64,000 nt of DNA from Synechococcus sp. 8F6 (GCF_002252665.1 NZ_NQKZ01000003.1:62001-126000), one strand, 5' to 3'; positions 28,193 through 37,995 are shown, counted from the first letter of the stretch. The notes: generated by a model not told the origin, from the letters alone. Numbers and translations: made by a program.

Positions 28193-28708
28193 TCAGCTGC
28201 AGCCCAGGGAGGAACGGGTGTCGCGGCCGGTGACGGGGTTGGTGCCGCTGGCCACGCCGCAGAGGGTTTTGAGGGCATCGCCCCGCAGCGGCACGTTGGT
28301 GAAGTCGGCCCCCTCAATCACCACGTTGGTGAATTTGGTGTTGAAGGCAAAGGCATCTTCCAGCACTGCATTGGTGAGGTTGGTGCCATCGAAGATCGCC
28401 GAATCGAGGGTGGCTTCGCGCAGGTTGGTGTTGCTCAGATCGGCGTCCTGGAGCTTGGCGCCGAACAGGCTGGCTCCCTGCAGATCGGAGCCGGCGAAGG
28501 TGGCGTCCCGCAGGTTGGTGAGGTTGAAGGTGGCGCCGCGCAGATCCTGGTCGTGGAAATCAGCGCCGATCAGCACCTGCTTGGCCACATCCATGGCGGC
28601 CATGGCCGGGGCGGGGGCCAGCCAGGTGGTGCCGAGGGCCAGCAGCAGCGCCAGCACCCAGCCAGCCAGGCGGTGTGGGCCGCGCTTCGGAGACATCGGC
28701 GGATGCAT
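28193..28708 (-). CDS. Secreted pentapeptide-repeat protein (probably thylakoid lumen)
   Basis: The 171-residue product has a signal peptide ending in AMA (about residue 37), then about 14 pentapeptide units of the A(D/N)Lxx type (DQDLRGATFNLTNLRDATF and onwards) expected to form a right-handed beta-helix of about four coils. The C-terminal 30 residues contain two Cys that could form a disulfide. Related lumenal pentapeptide proteins occur in cyanobacteria and chloroplasts without known function. Confidence 0.85.
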   Translation of the reverse strand: MHPPMSPKRGPHRLAGWVLALLLALGTTWLAPAPAMAAMDVAKQVLIGADFHDQDLRGATFNLTNLRDATFAGSDLQGASLFGAKLQDADLSNTNLREATLDSAIFDGTNLTNAVLEDAFAFNTKFTNVVIEGADFTNVPLRGDALKTLCGVASGTNPVTGRDTRSSLGCS

Positions 28709-28801
28709 GGCAACCTTTCAGCTCATCCCAGCCTAAGGAGGGCCATTCCGCCGGGATGCTCGACCCCTTGTGGGAACCCTGAGGCCACACCGGGGAGGGC
28801 C

Positions 28802-29167
28802 ATGCCACGCACCACCGCACGCCGTCAGGGCGACTGGGCCGAGCAGCGCGCCCTGCGCCTGTTGCAGCAGCGTGGCTGGCGGCTGCTGGCCCGGCAGTGG
28901 GTCTGCCGCTGGGGCGAGCTCGACCTGGTGCTGGAGAAGCAGGGGCGACTGCTGCTGGTGGAGGTGAAGGGTCGGCGCCGGCCTGGCCCCGATGGTTGGG
29001 GGGTCGGCTCCCTACGGCGCGGTAAGCGTCAGCGGTTGGAGCGGGCCTGGCATTGCTGGCTCGAGAGCCAGCCAACCTGGGCCGAGAGCCCGGTGGAGAT
29101 GGTGTATGCCCTGGTGCCGCTCGCCCCGGCGACCGGCCCGGTGCGCTGGATTCGCCCAGACGGCTAA
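28802..29167 (+). CDS. YraN/UPF0102 family nuclease-fold protein
   Basis: The 121-residue protein begins TTARRQGDWAEQRALRLLQQRGW and has a PD-(D/E)xK-like core: GELDLVLEKQGRLLLVEVKGRR. The family is widespread; a Holliday-junction-resolvase-like fold is predicted but activity is unclear. The ATG at 28802 follows a GGGGAGGG ribosome-binding site. It is divergent from the pentapeptide gene. Confidence 0.88.
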   Translation: MPRTTARRQGDWAEQRALRLLQQRGWRLLARQWVCRWGELDLVLEKQGRLLLVEVKGRRRPGPDGWGVGSLRRGKRQRLERAWHCWLESQPTWAESPVEMVYALVPLAPATGPVRWIRPDG

Positions 29168-29199
29168 GCGACCACGGCGCATCGGGTCAAGGCCAGGCG

Positions 29200-29547
29200 T
29201 CAGGGTGTCGGGGTCGGAGTTTGTGTCGGAGTGGAGGTGGGTGTGCTGACGGCTGGAGCGGGGCTGAACTCCACCGTGCAGAGATAGCGGATGTTGCCGA
29301 TCCCCACCTCCACCTCCTGACAGTGTTCGCCGGTGATGACAGCCCCCGGCGGCAGCTGCTGCCGTGCCCGAGCGAGGGCATTGGTTTTGTTCCAGATCGA
29401 GGAGGCGGTGGCGCTGCCAGCGCGGGCGGCGGGGGACAGCCCCGCGATGCCAGCCAGCAGCATTCCGGCGAGCAGCGATCCAGTCAGGAGCAGACGGGCC
29501 AGCGCGGGGGTGGGCCGCTGGGCGAGGCGGAGAGGGGAGACAGGCAA
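29200..29547 (-). CDS. Secreted protein with PT-repeat tail
   Basis: The 115-residue product has a signal sequence (LARLLLTGSLLAGMLLAGIAGLSPAARA), a compact middle with two Cys (GEHCQEVEVGIGNIRYLCTVEF), and a TPT-rich C-terminal tail. The two Cys likely pair. I do not recognise a family. The repetitive tail may be a wall- or surface-spanning linker. The start is 24 bp from the divergent ksgA ATG. Confidence 0.6.
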   Translation of the reverse strand: MPVSPLRLAQRPTPALARLLLTGSLLAGMLLAGIAGLSPAARAGSATASSIWNKTNALARARQQLPPGAVITGEHCQEVEVGIGNIRYLCTVEFSPAPAVSTPTSTPTQTPTPTP

Positions 29548-29571
29548 TGTGGAGCAACTGCAGCGTCATCC

Positions 29572-30411
29572 ATGAGTTTTGCTGCCCACCGCGCCCGCAA
29601 GCGTTTCGGCCAGCACTGGTTGGTGGATCAGGGGGTGCTCGGCCGCATCGTGGCGGCCGCAGAGCTCGAGCCCGCCGATCGGGTGCTGGAGGTGGGGCCG
29701 GGTCGGGGAGCGCTCACCGAGCGGCTGCTGGCCTCGCCGGCGGGGGTGGTGGCAGCGGTGGAGCTCGATCGCGATCTGGTGCACGGTCTGCAGGAGCGTT
29801 TTGGCGGCGAACCGCGGTTCAGCCTCACCCCAGGCGATGTGCTGGCGGTTGAGCTGCCGGCAGCCAACAAGGTGGTGGCCAACATCCCGTACAACATCAC
29901 CGGCCCCCTGCTGGAGCGCCTGGTGGGCCGCCTCGATCGACCCGTTGCCCGCCCCTACGAGCGCCTGGTGCTGTTGGTGCAGCGGGAGGTGGGGGAGCGC
30001 ATCCGCTGCCAGCCAGGGGCCAGCGCCTACTCGGCGTTGAGTGTGCGGATGCAGCTGATGGCCCACTGCCGCAGCGTCTGTGCCGTTCCCCCGCGCTGTT
30101 TTCAGCCGCCGCCGCAGGTGCACTCCGAGGTGATCCTGCTGGAGCCCCTGCCAGCTGCCCAGCAGCTGGTGCCGCTGCTGGCCCGCACCGTGGAGATGCT
30201 GCTGAAGCGCTGCTTTGCTGCCCGACGCAAGATGCTGCGCAACACTCTGGCGGGCCTGCTCCCGGAAGCCCAGCTGGCTGAGCTGGTGGCAGCGGCGGGT
30301 ATCAACCTGCAGCAACGGCCCCAGGAGATCGCCCCGTCAGCCTGGGTGGCGTTGGCGGGCGGCTTGAATCAGACCACCACTGTCACTGCGCCCCCTCCCG
30401 CCCATGGCTGA
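29572..30411 (+). CDS. rsmA: 16S rRNA dimethyladenosine transferase
   Basis: The 279-residue KsgA/RsmA enzyme dimethylates two adjacent adenosines in helix 45 of 16S rRNA late in 30S maturation. Motifs are [11 protein letters not shown], the SAM-binding [16 protein letters not shown] and catalytic [14 protein letters not shown]. The ATG at 29572 gives the normal length. Its last 8 nt overlap ispE. Cyanobacteria commonly keep ksgA-ispE together. Confidence 0.97.
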   Translation: MSFAAHRARKRFGQHWLVDQGVLGRIVAAAELEPADRVLEVGPGRGALTERLLASPAGVVAAVELDRDLVHGLQERFGGEPRFSLTPGDVLAVELPAANKVVANIPYNITGPLLERLVGRLDRPVARPYERLVLLVQREVGERIRCQPGASAYSALSVRMQLMAHCRSVCAVPPRCFQPPPQVHSEVILLEPLPAAQQLVPLLARTVEMLLKRCFAARRKMLRNTLAGLLPEAQLAELVAAAGINLQQRPQEIAPSAWVALAGGLNQTTTVTAPPPAHG

Positions 30412-31339
30412 CCTGTGCGTGCGGGCCCCCGCCAAAATCAACCTGCACCTGGAGGTGTTGGGCCTGCGACCCGACGGCTTCCACGAGCTGGCGATGGTGA
30501 TGCAGTCGATTGAGCTGGCGGACACCTTGCGGCTGCAGCCCACCGCCGATGCCCGGATCAGCCTGCGCTGCGACCGAGCCGACCTGCCCACCGATGGCAG
30601 CAACCTGATCGTGCGGGCTGGCGAGCTGTTGCGGGCCCGTTCGGGGTTTTCCGAGCTGGGCGCCGAGATTGTGCTTGAGAAACGCATCCCCATCGGTGCC
30701 GGGTTGGCCGGTGGCTCCAGCAACGGGGCGGCGGCCCTGGTGGGCCTCAATGCCCTGTGGGGGTTGGGCTTTGATGCCGAGACCCTGCAGACGATGGCCG
30801 CCGAGCTCGGATCCGACATGCCGTTCTGCCTCGATGGCGGCACCCAGCTGTGCTTCGGCCGTGGCGAGCGGCTGGAGCCGGTGGAGCGCGCGGAGCCCCT
30901 GGGTTTGGCGGTGCTGTTGATCAAGCACCCCGAGGTCAGTGTCAGCACCCCCTGGGCCTACGGCCGCTGCAAGGCGATGCGGGGTGATTTTTACCTCCAG
31001 GGCGAGCACGACTTTGAGCAACGCCGTCAGGCGTTGCGCCAGGGGCCGCTGCTGCAGGCCCTGCACCAGGGCGCTGCCCTGCCTGCGCTGCGCAATGACC
31101 TGCAGGCCGTGGTGGAACCCGATGTGGAGAGTGTGCGGCAGGGCCTGGCTCTGCTGCGCCAGGCCGAAGGCCCGCTGGCGGTGGCCATGAGCGGATCGGG
31201 CCCGAGCCTGTTTGCCATCTTCGCCGGCCTCGCCGAGGCGCAGGCGGCCCAGGCCGGCTTGGCGTCCCAGCTCGAGCAGGCGGGCTTTGAGGCCTGGTGT
31301 TGTGGCTTCAGCAACCGAGGTGTCAGCCTGGAGGCGTGA
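30404..31339 (+). CDS. ispE: 4-diphosphocytidyl-2-C-methyl-D-erythritol kinase
   Basis: The 311-residue GHMP-family kinase phosphorylates CDP-ME in the MEP pathway that supplies carotenoids, phytol and quinone tails. The substrate motif [21 protein letters not shown], the ATP loop [21 protein letters not shown] and the late [13 protein letters not shown] are intact. It overlaps ksgA by 8 nt and the DUF3082 gene by 4 nt (GTGA), so the three are translationally coupled. Confidence 0.97.
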   Translation: MADLCVRAPAKINLHLEVLGLRPDGFHELAMVMQSIELADTLRLQPTADARISLRCDRADLPTDGSNLIVRAGELLRARSGFSELGAEIVLEKRIPIGAGLAGGSSNGAAALVGLNALWGLGFDAETLQTMAAELGSDMPFCLDGGTQLCFGRGERLEPVERAEPLGLAVLLIKHPEVSVSTPWAYGRCKAMRGDFYLQGEHDFEQRRQALRQGPLLQALHQGAALPALRNDLQAVVEPDVESVRQGLALLRQAEGPLAVAMSGSGPSLFAIFAGLAEAQAAQAGLASQLEQAGFEAWCCGFSNRGVSLEA

Positions 31340-31668
31340 GCGACCCCAATCCCCCGACCGAGTCCGATGCGGCTCCCCGCAAGGGCCCCCTGAGCTTCCT
31401 GTCCGGTTCGCTCACCGCCGGGCTGCTGGCCTGGTTTGCCCTGGGCTTGAGCCGCCGGATGGTGAGCTACTACGCCCTGCACCCGCCCAGTTACAGCTCT
31501 GCCATTGCCCAGAGCATTGCCACCGCCCTCAAGACCCTGATTGTGGGCATGGCCTTCCTGGCCACCTTCAGCTTTGCCTTCATTGCCGTGGGGTTGGCCC
31601 TGGTGTTCGTGCGCAGCCTGGTGTCCGGTTCCGGATCAGCCCCTGTGGAGTCGGGTAAAACTCCCTAA
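31336..31668 (+). CDS. DUF3082 family membrane protein
   Basis: The 110-residue product starts at the GTG overlapping the ispE stop. A charged N-terminus is followed by two membrane segments ([22 protein letters not shown] and [25 protein letters not shown]). It fits the DUF3082 family of cyanobacteria and plastids, whose role is unknown. Conserved position after ispE suggests a thylakoid or envelope function, but that is inference. Confidence 0.8.
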   Translation: MSDPNPPTESDAAPRKGPLSFLSGSLTAGLLAWFALGLSRRMVSYYALHPPSYSSAIAQSIATALKTLIVGMAFLATFSFAFIAVGLALVFVRSLVSGSGSAPVESGKTP

Positions 31669-31691
31669 CCTCCATCCACTAGCGCCGTCCT

Positions 31692-31787
31692 ATGACCCCC
31701 CACGACCTTGGTCTGTTGGTGACGCTGTTGCTGCCCGGCATGCTGCTGTCGGTGCTGCTGCTCTCCACGTTCGCTGCCGGGGGCTGA
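31692..31787 (+). CDS. Candidate 31-residue single-pass membrane peptide
   Basis: ATG at 31692 to TGA at 31787 encodes MTPHDLGLLVTLLLPGMLLS followed by VLLLSTFAAGG. It is one hydrophobic helix with a short polar N-terminus, the size and shape of low-molecular-weight subunits of photosystems, cytochrome b6f or NDH-1. It does not match PsbM, PsaM, PetN, PetM, PsbX or Psb30 as I remember them. It fills most of the gap between DUF3082 and pdhB. No strong Shine-Dalgarno is visible, so it stays a candidate. Confidence 0.5.
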   Translation: MTPHDLGLLVTLLLPGMLLSVLLLSTFAAGG

Positions 31788-31860
31788 GGCCACTGCCGCC
31801 GCTAGCGGCTGAGATAAGTTGGCGGCACCACCGGTCCTGTGCCGGAATCGCCTTCCCGCC

Positions 31861-32844
31861 GTGGCAGAGACGCTTCTCTTCAACGCCCTCCGCGAGGCCA
31901 TCGATGAAGAGATGGCCCGCGATCCGCACGTCTGCGTGATGGGCGAGGACGTCGGCCAATACGGCGGTTCTTACAAGGTGACCAAGGACCTCTACGAGAA
32001 GTACGGCGAACTGCGGGTTCTGGACACCCCGATCGCCGAGAACGCCTTCACCGGCATGGCCGTGGGGGCTGCCATGACGGGTCTGCGCCCGATCGTGGAG
32101 GGCATGAATATGGGCTTCCTGCTGTTGGCCTTCAACCAGATCTCCAACAACATGGGGATGCTGCGTTACACCAGCGGCGGCAACTACACGATTCCCACCG
32201 TGGTGCGTGGCCCCGGTGGTGTCGGTCGGCAGCTGGGGGCGGAGCATAGTCAGCGCCTTGAGGCCTATTTCCACGCGGTGCCCGGCATCAAGATCGTGGC
32301 GGTGAGCACCCCCACCAATGCCAAGGGGTTGATGAAGGCGGCGATCCGCGACAACAACCCTGTGCTCTTTTTTGAGCATGTGCTGCTGTACAACCTTTCG
32401 GAAGACATTCCCGAGGGCGACTACATCTGCGCCCTGGATCAAGCGGAAGTTGTGCGCGAGGGCAGTGATATCACGATCCTCACCTATTCCCGCATGCGTC
32501 ACCACTGCCTCAAGGCGGTGGAGCAGCTGGAGAAGGATGGTGTGAGCGTGGAGCTGATTGATCTGATCAGCCTCAAACCCTTCGACATGGACACCATCGC
32601 CCGCTCGATCCGCAAAACCCACAACGTGATCGTGGTGGAGGAGTGCATGAAGACCGGCGGCATCGGCGCTGAGCTCATTGCTCTGATCACCGAGCATTGC
32701 TTTGACGAGCTCGATGCCCGGCCGATTCGTCTCTCTTCCCAGGACATCCCCACGCCCTACAACGGCGCCCTGGAAAACCTGACGATCATCCAGCCCCACC
32801 AAATCGTCGCCGCGGCCCAGCAACTGCTCGCGGGCCAGATCTGA
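31861..32844 (+). CDS. pdhB: Pyruvate dehydrogenase E1 component, beta subunit
   Basis: The 327-residue protein is the beta chain of the thiamine-diphosphate E1 enzyme that decarboxylates pyruvate for acetyl-CoA. [41 protein letters not shown] and [18 protein letters not shown] are typical. The start is GTG at 31861. secD begins 1 nt after the stop, a linkage common in marine Synechococcus. The alpha subunit is elsewhere. Confidence 0.96.
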   Translation: MAETLLFNALREAIDEEMARDPHVCVMGEDVGQYGGSYKVTKDLYEKYGELRVLDTPIAENAFTGMAVGAAMTGLRPIVEGMNMGFLLLAFNQISNNMGMLRYTSGGNYTIPTVVRGPGGVGRQLGAEHSQRLEAYFHAVPGIKIVAVSTPTNAKGLMKAAIRDNNPVLFFEHVLLYNLSEDIPEGDYICALDQAEVVREGSDITILTYSRMRHHCLKAVEQLEKDGVSVELIDLISLKPFDMDTIARSIRKTHNVIVVEECMKTGGIGAELIALITEHCFDELDARPIRLSSQDIPTPYNGALENLTIIQPHQIVAAAQQLLAGQI

Positions 32845-32845
32845 G

Positions 32846-34327
32846 ATGGCCCGCCAACAGGGGTGGTTTGCCCTGATCCTTGCCCTGGCCATCGCGGCCG
32901 GAGCCCTGCTGTTCAGCTGGAACAGCCCCTCCACCCCGCTGGGGCAGAGGCTCGGCCTGGATCTCCGCGGTGGCAGCCAGTTGACCCTGCAGGTCCAGCC
33001 TGCCGGAGCCATCACCACCGTCCGCAAAGAGCAGCTCGACGCCGTTAAGGACGTGCTCGATCGCCGCATCAATGGGTTGGGCGTGGCTGAGTCGACTCTG
33101 CAAACCGTCGGCGACGACCAGTTGGTGTTGCAGCTGCCCGGCGAACAGGACCCCACCCGGGCGGCCACCGTGCTCGGCACCACGGCCCTGCTGGAGTTTC
33201 GGGCCCAGAAACCGGGAACGGAGCAGCGCATGCAGGAGCTGCTCACCCTGAAGCGTCAGGCCACGGCCCTGCTGGCGCGCCTGGGCCAGCCCAGCCAGGA
33301 CAGTGCACCGTCAACCAGCGATTCCCAGCAGGCAGACCCCAGCCAGGCAGACCCCAAGCAAATCGACCGCGAGCAGGTGCAGGCCGATCTTCAGCGGATC
33401 AACGTTGACATCGTGGCGCTCTTTGAGCCGGCCAGCCTCAGTGGCAAGGATCTCGTGACTGCTGGGCGGCAGCAGCAGCAGAGCGGACCTGGCTGGGATG
33501 TGACCCTCAGTTTCAACAAGGATGGGGGCGACAAGTTTGCCCAGCTCACCCAGTCGATTGCCGGTACAGGGCGCCTGCTGGGGATCGTGCTCGACGGGCG
33601 CTCGATCAGCGAAGCCAGCGTGGGCCCTGAGTTCAAGGCGGCCGGCATCACCGGTGGCTCCGCCAGCATCACCGGCAATTTCAGCGCTGAAGAAGCCCGT
33701 GATCTGGAGGTGCAGCTGCGCGGAGGCTCTTTGCCCCTGCCGGTGAAAATTCTGGAGGTGCGCACGATCGGCCCCTCGCTCGGCGCCGAAAACATCCGCA
33801 CCAGCCTGCTGGCTGCCCTCACCGGCCTGTTGCTGGTAGCGGTGTTCATGGTGGTGGTGTACCGCCTCGCCGGCATCGTGGCAGTGATCTCCCTCTCTCT
33901 GTATGGCCTGTTCAATCTGGCCGCCTATGCCCTGATTCCCGTCACCCTGACCCTGCCAGGCATTGCCGGATTTATCCTGTCGCTGGGCATGGCGGTAGAC
34001 GCCAATGTGCTGATTTTCGAGCGGCTCAAGGAGGAGTTGCGCACTGGCAACACCCTCATTCGCTCGATCGACACGGGCTTTTCCCTCGCCTTGTCTTCCA
34101 TCCTCGATGGACAGGTCACCACCCTGATCAGCTGTATCGCCCTCTTCGCTCTGGGCACCGGTTTTGTCAAAGGCTTTGCGGTCACCCTTGGCATCGGTGT
34201 GCTGCTGAGCCTGTTCAGTGCTCTCACCTGCACCCGCACGTTGTTAAGGGTGCTGATGAGTTATCCAGCCCTGCGCCGGATCGATTACTTCATTCCGCTG
34301 GCCCAGCGCTCTGAGCGAGTGGCTTGA
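32846..34327 (+). CDS. secD: Protein translocase subunit SecD
   Basis: The 493-residue inner-membrane protein uses the proton motive force with SecF to finish Sec-dependent export. It has an N-terminal helix, LGLDLRGGSQLTLQV, a periplasmic P1 domain, and five C-terminal helices with AVDANVLIFERLKEELR. P1 contains a Gln/Asp/Pro-rich insert around residues 152-170 (QQADPSQADPKQ, a small duplication). Followed by secF after 7 nt. Confidence 0.97.
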   Translation: MARQQGWFALILALAIAAGALLFSWNSPSTPLGQRLGLDLRGGSQLTLQVQPAGAITTVRKEQLDAVKDVLDRRINGLGVAESTLQTVGDDQLVLQLPGEQDPTRAATVLGTTALLEFRAQKPGTEQRMQELLTLKRQATALLARLGQPSQDSAPSTSDSQQADPSQADPKQIDREQVQADLQRINVDIVALFEPASLSGKDLVTAGRQQQQSGPGWDVTLSFNKDGGDKFAQLTQSIAGTGRLLGIVLDGRSISEASVGPEFKAAGITGGSASITGNFSAEEARDLEVQLRGGSLPLPVKILEVRTIGPSLGAENIRTSLLAALTGLLLVAVFMVVVYRLAGIVAVISLSLYGLFNLAAYALIPVTLTLPGIAGFILSLGMAVDANVLIFERLKEELRTGNTLIRSIDTGFSLALSSILDGQVTTLISCIALFALGTGFVKGFAVTLGIGVLLSLFSALTCTRTLLRVLMSYPALRRIDYFIPLAQRSERVA

Positions 34328-34334
34328 GTTGACC

Positions 34335-35315
34335 ATGCCCCCCATCCCTGCCCCTTCCTCCACCAGCCGGCCGATGTTCGCCTTCCGCGTCAACCGTCAT
34401 CGCCGCCGTCTTTGGCTGCTGTCGCTGGTGGCTTTGGTGTTGAGCATCCTTGGGATGGCCCTCAGCTGGACTTCTCCGTCGATCCGAGCCCCACTGCGGC
34501 CGGGTCTGGACTTCACCGGAGGCACCCAGATCCAACTCGAGCGGCGCTGCGAGTCCGCTTGCACCCCTCTGACGGTTTCCACCCTGCAGCGGTCGCTCGC
34601 TGCCCTGAAGCTGCCCGCCGATGGCGCCAATCCAGCCCCTGCATTGGCTGGGGCTTCGGTTCAGCTGCTGGATGGCGGCCGCTCCCTGGTGGCGCGCACC
34701 CCCAGCCTCAGTCCGGATCAGGCCCAGGTGGTGCTGCAGGCGCTCCAGGATCAGGTGGGAGACACGGTGCCCGGTGGTTTGTCCATCGACACGATCGGCC
34801 CCACGCTGGGCTCCCAGTTGCTCCAGGCCAGTTTGGTATCGCTGCTGGTGAGTTTTGTGGGCATTTCCCTCTACATCAGTTTTCGTTACGACCGCATCTA
34901 TGCGGCCCTGGCGTTGTTGTGCCTGGCCCACGACGTGCTGATCACCTGCGGTCTGTTTGCCTGGCTCGGTCTGCTGGCCGGGGTGGAGGTGAACAGTCTG
35001 TTCGCCGTGGCCCTGCTGACCATTGCCGGCTATTCCGTGAATGACACGGTGGTGATCTTTGATCGGATCCGTGAGAAGCGGAACCAGCTCAAGGACCTCC
35101 CCTTGGCGGATCAGGCCGATGAAGCCGTGATCAGCACACTCACCCGCTCCGTCTACACCTCCCTCACCACCCTGCTACCCCTGATCGCCTTGATCTTCTT
35201 TGGCGGCAGCACCCTGTACTGGTTCGCGATTGCCCTCAGTTTCGGCATCCTCGTAGGCGCCTGGTCCAGCATCGGGGTGGCACCCACCCTGCTGCCGGTA
35301 CTGTCCCGTCGCTGA
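34335..35315 (+). CDS. secF: Protein translocase subunit SecF
   Basis: The 326-residue partner of SecD has six predicted helices, the GLDFTGGTQIQL motif after the first helix, and VNDTVVIFDRIREKRNQL in the membrane core. The ATG at 34335 is preferred to a TTG two codons upstream. It sits 7 nt after secD. The 5' 30 residues are Pro/Ser-rich and cytoplasmic. Confidence 0.97.
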   Translation: MPPIPAPSSTSRPMFAFRVNRHRRRLWLLSLVALVLSILGMALSWTSPSIRAPLRPGLDFTGGTQIQLERRCESACTPLTVSTLQRSLAALKLPADGANPAPALAGASVQLLDGGRSLVARTPSLSPDQAQVVLQALQDQVGDTVPGGLSIDTIGPTLGSQLLQASLVSLLVSFVGISLYISFRYDRIYAALALLCLAHDVLITCGLFAWLGLLAGVEVNSLFAVALLTIAGYSVNDTVVIFDRIREKRNQLKDLPLADQADEAVISTLTRSVYTSLTTLLPLIALIFFGGSTLYWFAIALSFGILVGAWSSIGVAPTLLPVLSRR

Positions 35316-35343
35316 CCGTTCACTGCGGAGGCTTGGCTGGGCG

Positions 35344-35523
35344 ATGGTCCCCGTATCGCTGGGCCTGCTGGCCCTGTTGGATCTGCGGGTTGAGTTGCAG
35401 TTGCTCCTGGAACACTTCACCTTGGCAGGGTTGGGGGCGGCGATCCGCAGCCATCCGCTGGCGGTGGCGGTGTTGCTGCTCCTGCCCTCGATCCTGCAGC
35501 GCTACCGCGGTCGGCCCAGATAA
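35344..35523 (+). CDS. Small membrane-associated protein downstream of secF
   Basis: The 59-residue product starts MVPVSLGLLALLDLRVELQ, has a mainly hydrophobic, helical body (second segment AVAVLLLLPSILQRY) and a basic end. It follows secF by 28 nt with GGAGG upstream, and small proteins at this position are common in cyanobacteria. I know no function. Its stop lies 4 bp from the convergent AI-2E-family gene. Confidence 0.65.
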   Translation: MVPVSLGLLALLDLRVELQLLLEHFTLAGLGAAIRSHPLAVAVLLLLPSILQRYRGRPR

Positions 35524-35527
35524 AGAA

Positions 35528-36529
35528 CTAGGTCCAGCGATCCATCACCTCCTTCACCACCACTTCCTCGCAAAGCACCTGCAGCACCACCACCAGGGGC
35601 AGGGCCAGCAACACCCCGGGCAATCCGAGCAGGGCCCCTAGGCACAGCTGGGCGGTGAGGGCCACGGTGGGCAGCAGATTCACCGTGCGACGCAGCAGCA
35701 CCGGTGTCAGCAGAAAGGCCTCGGCGTTTTGGAGCACCACCCGCAACACCAGCACCTGAATCATCTTGGCCGGCGAAACCAGCAGGGCCAGGGCCAGGGG
35801 CAGCAGGGTGGCAGCGGTGGGGCCGATGGTGGGAACGAAGGTGAGCAGGCCGCAGATCAGGGCGCTCAGTAGCGCCAGGGGCACCCCCAGCAGCGCCAGC
35901 CCCGCCCAGGTGAGCAGAAACACGCTCACGGCGGAGAGGGTCATGCCGGCCAGCCAGCCTCCAAGGGCCTGGCGGGATTCGCTCAGCAGGTGGCCCATCT
36001 GGAGCCGCAAGAAGCTCGGCGTCAGCGCCACTACAACCTTCTGGTGACTGCGCGGATCCAGCGCCAGCAGGATGGCCAGCAAGGCCATTAACACCAGTTG
36101 GATCGACGTGTTGGCGGCCCCGCCGGCAAACCCCAGCAGCTGGCTGCCGAGGGGTTGCAGGTTGTCCCAGGTGCCCAGCTCCATCAGCTGGCGCTCCAGG
36201 CCGGGCAGCCAACGCACCTGACCGGCGAGGTCGGCCAACCTTTGGGCGAGGGCCGGCAGCAGCTCCGAGAGTTGGCTGATCTGCTGAAGCAGTTCCGGCA
36301 ACAGCAGTTGGGCCAGCAGCCCACCCACCAGCACAAGGGCCACCAGCACCAACACCAGGGCGGCGGGCCGGTTCAGCGGCAGCAGGCGCCGCAGAAGTGT
36401 GATGGGCACATCGAGGGCCACGGCCAGCACCACCGCGCCAAACAGCACCAGCAGCACCCAGCGCAATTCCCAGCTGAGCAACCCCAACACGATCAGGGCC
36501 AGAGCCCCCAGCACCGTGCGGCCGTTCAT
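35528..36529 (-). CDS. AI-2E/PerM-family membrane protein (copy 1)
   Basis: The 333-residue protein has about eight helices in the AI-2E/PerM pattern: paired N-terminal helices, a long amphipathic central region (LLPELLQQISQLSELLPALAQRL), then AGMTLSAVSVFLLTWAGLALLGVPLALLSALICGLLTFVPTIGP. Family members transport autoinducer-2 or act as Na+/H+ antiporters; the substrate here is unknown. It lies 4 nt downstream of a paralogue, so the two probably arose by tandem duplication. Confidence 0.9.
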   Translation of the reverse strand: MNGRTVLGALALIVLGLLSWELRWVLLVLFGAVVLAVALDVPITLLRRLLPLNRPAALVLVLVALVLVGGLLAQLLLPELLQQISQLSELLPALAQRLADLAGQVRWLPGLERQLMELGTWDNLQPLGSQLLGFAGGAANTSIQLVLMALLAILLALDPRSHQKVVVALTPSFLRLQMGHLLSESRQALGGWLAGMTLSAVSVFLLTWAGLALLGVPLALLSALICGLLTFVPTIGPTAATLLPLALALLVSPAKMIQVLVLRVVLQNAEAFLLTPVLLRRTVNLLPTVALTAQLCLGALLGLPGVLLALPLVVVLQVLCEEVVVKEVMDRWT

Positions 36530-36533
36530 GGGG

Positions 36534-37619
36534 TCAAGGGGCCAGCCGGTGGCGTTTCCATGGATCCAGGATGTCGTGGATCAGCAGGTCGCGCACGATC
36601 ACCTGCAAGCACACCGCCAGGGGCAGGGCGAGCAGCAGGCCGAGGGGGCCGAACACCACCGTGAACAGCAGCTGGGCCGTGAGGGTGAGACCGGGCAGCA
36701 GCCGTAGTTGGTGGTGCATCACCGACGGGGTGATGAAGTAACTCTCGAGATTTTGCACGGCGACATAAAGCACCAGCACCGCTGCAGCTTTCCACGGGGC
36801 ATCCAGCAGGGCCACCGACATCGGAAAGAGGGTGCTGAGGGTTGGTCCCACGTTGGGAATGATGTTGAGCAGCCCCGCCAGTAGCGCATTGGCGGCCACC
36901 AACTTCACACCCAGCAGGCTCAGGCCGATGGCCGCCAGGGTGCCCACACACAGGGAGCTGATCAGCACTCCCACCATCCAGGCACTCAGGGCCTCGCCGC
37001 ATTGCACCAGCACCTGGCGGAAACGGCGCCGGTAAAACGAAGGCACCAGCAACACGGCCACCTCGCGATAGGCGACGGGTTGCACCGCCACCATCAGGGC
37101 CACTGCAAATACAAACAGGGTTTGCAGCAAGCCGGTGCCGAGACCACCAGCCAGCCCCACCAGTCGCAGGGCGCCGGACCCCAGGCTGCCGCCCAGACCA
37201 GACGACAAGCCGCTGGATGCGTCGGCTCCGCCGATCAGGCCATTGCGCAGCCAGGACAATCCGCCTTCTCGGGTGCCGTAAAGCATCTGGCTCACCCGAG
37301 CCAGGCCATCACGCAGCAGCTCCAGGAGGGTTTCGGCGGCCGCCGGCAATTTGCTCAGCAGCTGGCTGAACTGGTCGACGAACGGGGGAATCACCGCCGT
37401 GGCCACCACCGCCAGCAGCAGGGTTGCCGTGCCCAGGCTGAGCAACAGGGCAACTGGACGGGAGCAGCGCAGGCGGGTCTGGATGGCACCCACGAGGGTG
37501 CAGAGCGCCATCGCCAGGACCACGGCAGCAAACAGATGCATCAGGCTCTGGCGCAGGTTCCAGAGCAGCACCAGGGCTGCCACCAGCGCCAATAGCCCCA
37601 GCCATTGGCCGAATTTCAA
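36534..37619 (-). CDS. AI-2E/PerM-family membrane protein (copy 2)
   Basis: A 361-residue paralogue of the next gene downstream, with the same helix pattern and the conserved AANALLAGLLNIIPNVGPTLSTLFPMSVALL segment. A Ser/Gly-rich stretch (GGADASSGLSSGLGGSLGSGA) interrupts the central region. The start is the TTG at 37619 (KFGQWLGLL), 4 nt after the psb28 stop; longer frames run into psb28. Coupling to a photosystem II gene is a conserved-looking context but mechanistically unexplained. Confidence 0.9.
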   Translation of the reverse strand: MKFGQWLGLLALVAALVLLWNLRQSLMHLFAAVVLAMALCTLVGAIQTRLRCSRPVALLLSLGTATLLLAVVATAVIPPFVDQFSQLLSKLPAAAETLLELLRDGLARVSQMLYGTREGGLSWLRNGLIGGADASSGLSSGLGGSLGSGALRLVGLAGGLGTGLLQTLFVFAVALMVAVQPVAYREVAVLLVPSFYRRRFRQVLVQCGEALSAWMVGVLISSLCVGTLAAIGLSLLGVKLVAANALLAGLLNIIPNVGPTLSTLFPMSVALLDAPWKAAAVLVLYVAVQNLESYFITPSVMHHQLRLLPGLTLTAQLLFTVVFGPLGLLLALPLAVCLQVIVRDLLIHDILDPWKRHRLAP

Positions 37620-37623
37620 GGGA

Positions 37624-37995
37624 TCAGGCCTCGTCCTGCTCCGCCTGATCTTCGCCCTTGTTGTTCGAGAAGCCGAGATCGTGACTGTCGGCGTAACGCT
37701 GGGCAAAGCGCATGAAGCGGTCGAAGTCTTCGGTGCTCTTCCAGGTGTAGGTGCACTCGAGGGCGCTGGCCTTGCCATTGACAAAGCGGGCCTTGACCTC
37801 ACGGGTCACCAGCTCGCCCTCCTCATCCACCAGGAACATGCCGGTGATGTCTCCCATGCTCTCAGGGGCGAGGGCGTCGGGTTCTTCGAACACGAACAGG
37901 GCCTGACCGGTGCGGCCATCGCGGGAGCGGGTTAAGCGGATATCGGGCACGACCGGCTCATCCACCCCGCGGAAGAACTGAATGGCGGCGCCCAT
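37624..37995 (-). CDS. psb28: Photosystem II assembly/reaction centre protein Psb28
   Basis: The 123-residue protein matches Psb28: [63 protein letters not shown] and [18 protein letters not shown]. It binds photosystem II assembly intermediates near cytochrome b559 on the cytoplasmic side and influences chlorophyll-protein biogenesis. The ATG at 37995 is chosen over the TTG at 38010. The acidic C-terminal tail (EDQAEQDEA) is longer than usual. It starts the run with two AI-2E-family genes. Confidence 0.93.
   Translation of the reverse strand: MGAAIQFFRGVDEPVVPDIRLTRSRDGRTGQALFVFEEPDALAPESMGDITGMFLVDEEGELVTREVKARFVNGKASALECTYTWKSTEDFDRFMRFAQRYADSHDLGFSNNKGEDQAEQDEA

Noticed and set aside
31690-33246. 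A 518-residue minus-strand frame across pdhB and secD
   Set aside because: Spans two well-supported plus-strand genes and has antisense composition.
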